Below, piece after piece: positions 1-4,193 of a stretch of 6,700 bases of DNA. Positions within the stretch are counted from its first letter, which is position 1; each line of letters starts with the position of its first letter. Source of the stretch: Bacteroidales bacterium (GTDB taxonomy: Bacteria > Bacteroidota > Bacteroidia > Bacteroidales > UBA932); the NCBI GenBank assembly GCA_017551425.1, contig JAFZLQ010000006.1:1-6700 (forward strand), in the 5' to 3' direction. The translations under genes were made by a program, and so were the position numbers. The notes beneath the pieces are model-generated. The model saw only the letters and a program-made list of their open reading frames with translations, searched no databases and was not told where the DNA came from.

Positions 1-1
1 G

Positions 2-154
2 TGCTGGAGCGGATTCCTCTCCACCCACACCGCCATGCTCGATACGCTCGGCTTCCGCAAAGCCATCTCAAAGGCTCTCGGCGCCCACGCCGTCGCGGGT
101 CTCTGCGCCGGAATCATAGCGCATTTCCTGTATTTATTGGTATCGTTGATTTAG
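2..154 (+). CDS. C-terminal fragment of a membrane protein, probably nucleoside-recognition (Gate) domain family
   Basis: Only the last 50 codons are in the window; the gene enters from the left edge in frame 2 and ends at TAG 152-154. The fragment begins CWSGFLSTHTAMLDTLGF and ends in a hydrophobic helix, with AGLCAGIIAHFLYLLVSLI as its last residues. A WSGFLSTH-type motif, a short amphipathic stretch and a final transmembrane helix resemble the C-terminus of Bacteroidetes nucleoside-recognition/spore-maturation-like Gate-domain proteins. That match is from memory and rests on 50 residues. If correct, the protein is an inner-membrane protein with a putative transport role. A membrane location is well supported; the family name is only moderately so. 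The gene converges on the radical SAM gene, and an inverted-repeat element begins two bases after its stop. Confidence 0.5.
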   Translation, partial: CWSGFLSTHTAMLDTLGFRKAISKALGAHAVAGLCAGIIAHFLYLLVSLI

Positions 155-156
155 CA

Positions 157-285
157 AGGAGCCGGAAGGCTCTCTCGAAGGACCGTCTGCGTCCACGCAG
201 TCGTGAGTGGGAGGGGCCCGCCGCGATCAGCGGTGGGAGGGATAGGCTGTAGGCCGTAGTCCTGCGACAGAGCCTTCCGGCTCCT
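157..285. repeat. Structured inverted-repeat element (REPIN- or MITE-like) between convergent genes
   Basis: Bases 157-173 (AGGAGCCGGAAGGCTCT) and 269-285 are perfect 17-bp inverted copies. Pairing continues inward to 183/259, giving 25 of 27 paired positions. Each 17-mer is itself a small hairpin, with stem GAGCC/GGCTC and a four-base loop. The 75-base interior holds two further hairpins: CTGCGT-cc-ACGCAG at 187-200, and CCCGCCGC/GCGGTGGG around GATCA at 217-237 (one G-U pair). It also holds a direct repeat GTGGGAGGG at 207-215 and 233-241. There is no ORF of note, transposase, target-site duplication or U-tract. The right arm overlaps the first two bases of the radical SAM stop triplet (284-286). 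Two inverted palindromic units around a spacer is the architecture of REPINs. A bidirectional terminator or structured RNA is also possible. Confidence 0.75.
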
Positions 286-1294
286 ATACTGAAAGGATGG
301 GATCCTCTTTCCCGAAAGTGCCGTAAACCTGCTCCGAGGCGGCGCGGCAGCCGCCGTTGCAGCGGCTCAGGAGGGCGCAGTCGCGGCAGCGCTCGGGAAT
401 CTCGGAGTAGCGGGCGTTGACGGCAGGATCGGCAAGGATATCTCCGATGGGGCGCTCGTAGATGTTTCCGAGGACGTATGGCGAGTGGTTGCAGAACCGC
501 ACGTCGCCCCTGTAGTTGATGGCTACCGGGCGCCGGCTGAAGTCCGTGCTGCACCAGGAGAACTGTATGTGAGGATAGGGAGCGGTGTCCAGCATGCAGA
601 GGGGCGTGCAGACGCCGCTCACGAAGCTCATGTCCGTATGGCCGGCGGCAAAGGCCTCCACATCGGCGAAAGCCTTCCTGAGCGTGGGGGCGTCGAGCAC
701 CAGCTCCCCGGTGTGCAGCAGCCCCTGCCCTCCGATATTGAAGCGGTTGACCATTACGTTGCGCACACCCAGGTCGTAGATGAGCTGAAGCGTCTGCGGT
801 ATGCCGGGGGCGTTGACGGCGGTAACCACCAGTACGGCGTACGCGCCCTTGGGGAGCACTTCAGCTACGTTTTTCAGCGCGCCGGTGGCCTTGGCCCACG
901 AGCCCTTGAGCCCGGTGAGGTGCTCATGCACGGAGGCGTCCGCACTGAGTATGGGAATCTGGATTGCGCCTATGCCGAGGCTGATGAAGTTGGCGACGGC
1001 GTCCGGCGTGAGGAGAGTGCCGTTGGTGAGGACGTTCACGCGGGCTCCGCGGAAGCGGGCGGCCAGTGCGAGGTCGTGCACGTTGCGCATCAGCATGGGC
1101 TCGCCGCCGGAGAAGGAAATCGTGCCCACAGCTGCCTGGGACAAGAGTTTCTTGAGCGTCTTGCGGGCGGTGGATGGCGCCGGCGCGGGAATGGGGGAGC
1201 TGCCGTCCCTCCAATAATTATAACAGAACCTGCAACACTGGTTGCAGGCTTCCGTAAGTTCGAAGACTATGTTGCCTATCGCGGGACGGGCCAT
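284..1294 (-). CDS. Radical SAM/SPASM domain enzyme, putative maturase of the adjacent Cys-Tyr repeat protein
   Basis: This 336-residue protein starts at ATG 1292-1294. Its N-terminal radical SAM domain has the CX3CX2C motif at C17, C21 and C24 (ACNQCCRFCYNYW), which holds the SAM-cleaving 4Fe-4S cluster, and the GGEP motif at residues 63-66 (SFSGGEPML). The C-terminal SPASM region shows C248-X14-G-X4-C268, then C303-X2-C306-X5-C312-X3-C316, the ligand pattern for auxiliary clusters. The usual seventh Cys after this block is absent; the extra pair C229 and C233 lies upstream instead. SPASM enzymes typically modify ribosomal peptides or proteins, forming thioether or carbon-carbon bonds or oxidising residues. 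The start overlaps the upstream stop by one base (TGATG), so translation is probably coupled. The natural substrate candidate is that upstream product. The reaction is unknown. The enzyme class is certain; the substrate is inference. Confidence 0.9.
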   Translation of the reverse strand: MARPAIGNIVFELTEACNQCCRFCYNYWRDGSSPIPAPAPSTARKTLKKLLSQAAVGTISFSGGEPMLMRNVHDLALAARFRGARVNVLTNGTLLTPDAVANFISLGIGAIQIPILSADASVHEHLTGLKGSWAKATGALKNVAEVLPKGAYAVLVVTAVNAPGIPQTLQLIYDLGVRNVMVNRFNIGGQGLLHTGELVLDAPTLRKAFADVEAFAAGHTDMSFVSGVCTPLCMLDTAPYPHIQFSWCSTDFSRRPVAINYRGDVRFCNHSPYVLGNIYERPIGDILADPAVNARYSEIPERCRDCALLSRCNGGCRAASEQVYGTFGKEDPILSV

Positions 1295-1860
1295 CAGAAA
1301 ATCTCGAGCTCGACGCTTCCGACGGGAGCTTCGTTCTGGGTGCCTTCAGCGATATAATAAACACCGCAGACGGTCAGCTTGGCCGTTCCCTTGTAGTCCG
1401 TTTCCGGGAGGGTGAGTTCGAATCTGGCCTTGTCAAGCTCGGAATCGTAGTCCCGGGTAAAGTCCTGAACCACAATCACTGAGTCGTCTCCGTTCTCCGG
1501 GGTGGCAGTGATGCGGCAGCGGTAATCCTTGTAAGAGGGACTGTCTATGTTGATAAGGAGAACGTCTCCGCTCTTGAGCTTGGTGCCGCCGTAACCTTTA
1601 ACCTCTACGCTTAGGATGTCAGTTTCCATGGCTACGTCGTAGCATGTGACAACCGGCTCATAGCAGGTGACGACCGGGGGAGTGCCTCCCTCGCAGGATG
1701 CTGCGGAAAGCATGGTCCACGCCGTAAGCATGAGGCCTCCCAGCTTATACTTGTAGCGTATTGCCCGTGCGCTCTTGCCGTTGGAAAGGAACGCCCAGAG
1801 CGATACAGCCAGGAACGCAACCCCGACCGCCAGGTAGATTATCATGTATTTAGCTCTCAT
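1294..1860 (-). CDS. Putative lipoprotein/membrane-anchored protein with tandem PVVTCY motif, partner of the radical SAM enzyme
   Basis: The product has 188 residues if it starts at ATG 1858-1860. A longer reading from TTG 1888-1890 would begin upstream of the predicted transcription start and is not favoured. Visible parts are: hydrophobic segment 1 at about residues 6-26; a basic stretch with KSARAIRYKYK; hydrophobic segment 2 at about 40-55, ending LSAASC with C56 as a loose lipobox; a short linker; a tandem heptapeptide PVVTCYE-PVVTCYD at 62-75; and a soluble domain at 76-188 rich in alternating hydrophobic residues, probably beta-sandwich. Two hydrophobic segments before the lipobox Cys is unusual. 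The gene sits directly upstream of the radical SAM/SPASM gene with a one-base overlap, so C66, Y67, C73 and Y74 are candidate modification sites. I do not recognise a named family. The reading frame is well supported; lipidation and modification are inference. Confidence 0.75.
   Translation of the reverse strand: MRAKYMIIYLAVGVAFLAVSLWAFLSNGKSARAIRYKYKLGGLMLTAWTMLSAASCEGGTPPVVTCYEPVVTCYDVAMETDILSVEVKGYGGTKLKSGDVLLINIDSPSYKDYRCRITATPENGDDSVIVVQDFTRDYDSELDKARFELTLPETDYKGTAKLTVCGVYYIAEGTQNEAPVGSVELEIF
1636..1677 (-). repeat. Two-copy heptapeptide-coding repeat PVVTCY[E/D]
   Basis: Two adjacent 21-base units encode PVVTCYE and PVVTCYD. The units differ at synonymous third positions (GTC/GTT, ACC/ACA, TAT/TAC) and at the last residue (E to D, a conservative change). 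The protein repeat is therefore kept while the DNA has drifted, which points to selection on the peptide rather than a very recent duplication. It lies just after the putative lipidated Cys. Confidence 0.85.
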
Positions 1861-1879
1861 AATCAACAGGTTTACATTG

Positions 1880-1910
1880 CAAAAATACAATTATTCCCGA
1901 AATCTTGCAC
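1880..1910 (-). promoter_or_regulatory. Promoter of the lipoprotein-radical SAM operon
   Basis: On the minus strand TATTTTTG (1887 down to 1880) fits the Bacteroidetes -7 consensus TAnnTTTG exactly. The -33 region is weak: GTG at 1910-1908, 20 bases upstream. Transcription would start near 1875, about 15 bases before ATG 1858-1860, which supports that start over the upstream TTG. It lies downstream of the recA terminator, so the two units look independent. Confidence 0.6.
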
Positions 1911-1950
1911 GCAATTGGAACAAAACACCGCAATATGTTCCGCCAGCGGC

Positions 1951-1998
1951 AAAAAAAAGATAATCGGGAACAAAAACGACATGTTCTGTTCCCGATTA
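1951..1998 (-). terminator. Rho-independent terminator of recA
   Basis: A perfect 12-bp inverted repeat, TAATCGGGAACA at 1961-1972 with TGTTCCCGATTA at 1987-1998, encloses a 14-base loop. Read on the minus strand it is followed by TCTTTTTTTT (1960 down to 1951). It begins eight bases beyond the recA stop codon. Stem plus U-tract in this orientation makes it a strong intrinsic terminator for recA. Confidence 0.93.
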
Positions 1999-2006
1999 AA
2001 TTACCT

Positions 2007-3035
2007 CTAGTCTTTCACCGAAGCAAGTGCCTCGCGGACCTTGGCCTCGATCTCTTCGCAGAGCTCGGGATTGTCTTTGAGGAGCTGCTTGACGCTGGAT
2101 AGGCCCTGGGCAAGTTTCTCTCCGTTGTAGGAGAACCAGGAGCCGCTCTTGTGGATGATGTCGAACTCGATGGCGAGGTCTGCGATCTCCGCCACGTGCG
2201 AGATGCCCTCGCCGTAAACGATGTCGAACTCGGCCTTCTTGAAGGGCGGGGCCATCTTGTTCTTGACCACCTTTACGCGGGTGCGGTTGCCGGTGGCCTC
2301 GTCTCCGTCCTTGAGCTGGGTGGTGCGGCGCACGTCTATGCGCACGGAGGCGTAGAACTTGAGGGCGTTGCCTCCGGTCGTGGTCTCCGGGTTGCCGAAC
2401 ATGATGCCGATTTTTTCCCTGAGCTGGTTGATGAAGATGCAGCAGGTGTTGGTCTTGGAGATGTTGGCGGTGAGCTTCCTGAGCGCCTGGGACATTAGCC
2501 TGGCCTGGAGGCCGACCTTGTTGTCTCCCATCTCGCCTTCAATTTCTGCCTTGGGGGTGAGGGCTGCCACGGAGTCTATGACTACTATGTCTATGGCTCC
2601 GCTGCGGATGAGGTTGTCTGCGATTTCCAGAGCCTGCTCGCCATTGTCGGGCTGGGAAATCAGGAGGGTTTCGAGATTCACGCCCAGTGCCTGGGCATAG
2701 CTGCGGTCGAAGGCGTGCTCTGCGTCTATCATCGCCGCAATGCCTCCCATCTTCTGGGCTTCTGCGATTGCGTGGATGGCGAGAGTAGTCTTGCCGCTGG
2801 ACTCGGGGCCGTAAATCTCGATGATGCGGCCGCGGGGGTAACCACCGATGCCGAGTGCGTGGTCCAGAGCGACGGAGCCGCTCGGTATCACCTGGACATC
2901 CCATTGTGGCTGATCTCCCAGCTTCATAATCGTGCCCTTTCCGAAATCTTTTTCGATCTTGTCGATCGTGGCCTGCAATGCCTTGAGTTTGGCGGCATTG
3001 ACGTCTGTGGCCTGCGTTTCAATTTCTTTAGCCAT
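2007..3035 (-). CDS. recA: RecA recombinase
   Basis: This full-length 342-residue protein starts at ATG 3033-3035 and ends with TAG. RecA is the cytoplasmic ATP-dependent strand-exchange protein of homologous recombination and the co-protease of the SOS response. Walker A is GPESSGKT at residues 76-83. The catalytic Glu is E106 in DAEHAFD. The Walker B strand is [10 protein letters not shown], ending at residue 159. Loop L1 contains EGEMGD near 166-171. Loop L2 is [14 protein letters not shown] at 214-227. Length and all core motifs are normal, and the acidic C-terminal tail is short. The gene is monocistronic, with a promoter at 3063-3094 and a terminator at 1951-1998. I saw no recognisable LexA box, but Bacteroidetes operators are poorly defined. 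A probable recX gene lies 3.5 kb away at the end of the divergent operon. Confidence 0.99.
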   Translation of the reverse strand: MAKEIETQATDVNAAKLKALQATIDKIEKDFGKGTIMKLGDQPQWDVQVIPSGSVALDHALGIGGYPRGRIIEIYGPESSGKTTLAIHAIAEAQKMGGIAAMIDAEHAFDRSYAQALGVNLETLLISQPDNGEQALEIADNLIRSGAIDIVVIDSVAALTPKAEIEGEMGDNKVGLQARLMSQALRKLTANISKTNTCCIFINQLREKIGIMFGNPETTTGGNALKFYASVRIDVRRTTQLKDGDEATGNRTRVKVVKNKMAPPFKKAEFDIVYGEGISHVAEIADLAIEFDIIHKSGSWFSYNGEKLAQGLSSVKQLLKDNPELCEEIEAKVREALASVKD

Positions 3036-3059
3036 AACGTGTGGTTTTAAAATGTTAGC

Positions 3060-3091
3060 TTACAAATATACGAGAAAATTCGTTATTTTTG
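3060..3091 (+). promoter_or_regulatory. rlmN-patatin-recX promoter, probably leaderless
   Basis: TATTTTTG at 3084-3091 matches the Bacteroidetes -7 box, with TTAC at 3060-3063 twenty bases upstream. Only four bases (3092-3095) separate the box from GTG 3096-3098, so the mRNA probably begins at or beside the start codon. The promoter mirrors the recA promoter: CTTACAAA at 3059-3066 pairs with TTTGTAAG at 3088-3095. Confidence 0.62.
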
Positions 3092-3094
3092 TAA
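3063..3094 (-). promoter_or_regulatory. recA promoter, interleaved with the rlmN promoter
   Basis: On the minus strand TATATTTG (3070 down to 3063) matches the Bacteroidetes -7 box TAnnTTTG. TTAC (3094-3091) lies 20 bases upstream at the -33 position. The predicted start is near 3058, giving a leader of about 22 A/T-rich bases before ATG. The -33 region falls on the divergent rlmN -7 box. Confidence 0.65.
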
Positions 3095-3095
3095 G

Positions 3096-4193
3096 GTGAA
3101 ACAGAAGTTGCTGGGAAAAAATCTGAATGAGCTCAAGGAGGCCGCCGTCGCCTGCGGCCTCAAGGCTTTCGTGGGCCGTCAGATAGCGGACTGGCTCTAT
3201 GCAAAGCGCGCCACAAGCTGGGGACGGATGGTCAATATCTCCAAGGATTCCAGGGCCCGCCTTCAGGAAATGTACGATCTGGGCACCTCCGCTCCCATAG
3301 GCTCGGCGCTCTCTTCTGACGGTACTGCAAAGTATCTTTTTTCCGTTGGACCAAAGGCGCAGGATCGCGTCGGCGATCATCCGGCCATCCCCCTTGAGGG
3401 GGTGCAGGGGGTGGCAGAAGAAAGGAATGACGAAAGATTTATTGAATCTGTCGTCATTCCTGACGCAGATCGTGTTACGCTCTGCGTCAGCTCGCAGGCG
3501 GGCTGCAAGATGGGCTGCAAGTTCTGCATGACAGGCCGCCAGGGCTGGCACGGCAACCTGGACGCCGCAGACATACTCAACCAGTTCCTCAGCATCCCGG
3601 AGCCTGAAAAGCTCACCAACGCCGTGTTCATGGGCATGGGCGAGCCGCTGGACAACTACCCGGCCGTTTCCAAGGCCATAGAGATACTCACCTCCGAAGA
3701 CGGCTTCGGCTGGAGCCCCAAGCGCATCACCCTCAGCACCATAGGAGTACTGCCGGCACTCCGGAAGTACCTCGACGAACAGCGCTGCCACCTTGCCGTC
3801 AGCCTCCACAACCCCTTCCCGGATGAGCGCCTTGAGCTGATGCCCGTACAGAAGGCATGGCCCCTGAAGGATGTGGTCGAACTCATCCGCCAGTACGACT
3901 TCTCCGGCCAGAGGCGCGTAAGCTTCGAATATACCATGTTCGCCGGCTGGAACGACAGCAAACGCCACGCAGACGCCCTCATACGGCTTCTGGGAGGCCT
4001 GGAGTGCCGGGTGAACCTCATACGTTTCCACGAAATCCCGGATTTCCCGTACCGCTGCGCCACAGACGTCAGCATGGAGGAATTCAGGAACAGACTCAAC
4101 AATCACGGAATAACATGTACGATAAGAGCTTCCAGAGGCGAGGACATACTCGCCGCCTGCGGAATGCTTGCAGGACAGCACTCGCAGCAGTAG
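3096..4193 (+). CDS. rlmN: RlmN, dual-specificity 23S rRNA (A2503)/tRNA (A37) m2A methyltransferase, with in-frame insertion
   Basis: This 365-residue radical SAM enzyme methylates C2 of adenine in 23S rRNA and tRNA. The cluster motif CX3CX2C is at C137, C141 and C144 (GCKMGCKFCMTG). The methyl-carrying and resolving cysteines are C355 (ILAACGMLAG, equivalent to E. coli C355) and C130 (TLCVSSQ, equivalent to C118). MGMGEPLDN at 179-187 binds SAM. GTG is the start: no ATG lies upstream in frame and the promoter is immediately before it. Where relatives read roughly KYLF-V-G-(few residues)-FIESVYIP, this protein has about 26 extra residues between G85 and R114, encoded by palindromic DNA. They precede the catalytic core, so activity is probably kept. 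The last 79 bases, including the C355 codon, overlap the patatin gene in another frame. Confidence 0.96.
   Translation: MKQKLLGKNLNELKEAAVACGLKAFVGRQIADWLYAKRATSWGRMVNISKDSRARLQEMYDLGTSAPIGSALSSDGTAKYLFSVGPKAQDRVGDHPAIPLEGVQGVAEERNDERFIESVVIPDADRVTLCVSSQAGCKMGCKFCMTGRQGWHGNLDAADILNQFLSIPEPEKLTNAVFMGMGEPLDNYPAVSKAIEILTSEDGFGWSPKRITLSTIGVLPALRKYLDEQRCHLAVSLHNPFPDERLELMPVQKAWPLKDVVELIRQYDFSGQRRVSFEYTMFAGWNDSKRHADALIRLLGGLECRVNLIRFHEIPDFPYRCATDVSMEEFRNRLNNHGITCTIRASRGEDILAACGMLAGQHSQQ
3351..3461. repeat. Palindromic repeat inserted in frame within rlmN
   Basis: Three hairpins follow one another: GATCGC-gtcg-GCGATC at 3363-3378, CCCCCT-tg-AGGGGG at 3389-3402, and a long one with arms 3423-3439 and 3445-3461. 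The long one has 16 of 17 positions paired, a five-base loop, and an outer arm AGGAATGACGA/TCGTCATTCCT. The translation of the first part (PKAQDRVGDHPAIPLEGV and onward to NDE) has no counterpart in RlmN as I know it. The right arm of the last hairpin coincides with conserved codons ESVVIP. C-rich CCCCTTGAGGGG-type stems and GGAATGACG-type arms resemble dispersed intergenic repeats of bacteria, so this looks like a repeat copy domesticated in a gene. Exact ends are uncertain. Confidence 0.7.

Noticed and set aside
207..241. CRISPR-like or other spaced repeat from two GTGGGAGGG copies
   Set aside because: There are only two 9-base copies 26 bases apart inside a palindromic element, with no further units and no cas genes.
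1..252. Open frame from base 1 through the inverted-repeat element
   Set aside because: Its Arg/Pro/His-rich product is out of frame with the recognisable membrane-protein tail at 2-154 and runs through the palindromic element.
485..1357. Plus-strand open frame of 290 codons opposite the radical SAM gene
   Set aside because: It is antisense to a radical SAM/SPASM gene with all its motifs, and its own product shows no domain.
284..1860. Assignment to the TIGR04133/TIGR04134 rSAM/lipoprotein pair
   Set aside because: As remembered, those enzymes have a different N-terminal motif region (LRCNLxCxHCGSDC type) and lipoproteins without a VVTCY repeat. The resemblance is only in general organisation.
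1861..1890. Upstream TTG start for the CY-repeat protein
   Set aside because: TTG 1888-1890 lies upstream of the transcription start predicted from the -7 box at 1880-1887; ATG 1858-1860 fits better.
3036..3095. LexA/SOS box at the recA promoter
   Set aside because: The only palindrome, CTTACAAA...TTTGTAAG, is explained by the two opposed promoters, and it matches no SOS operator I know.
3857..4114. N-terminal extension of the patatin protein by 86 residues
   Set aside because: These residues are an out-of-frame reading of rlmN and would bury the signal peptide that begins at ATG 4115.
3060..4181. Long minus-strand open frame of 373 codons opposite rlmN
   Set aside because: It lies wholly antisense to a clearly identified rlmN. 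Its product is rich in Ala, Val, Glu and Gly, as expected from reading GC-biased codons backwards, and it has no recognisable motifs.
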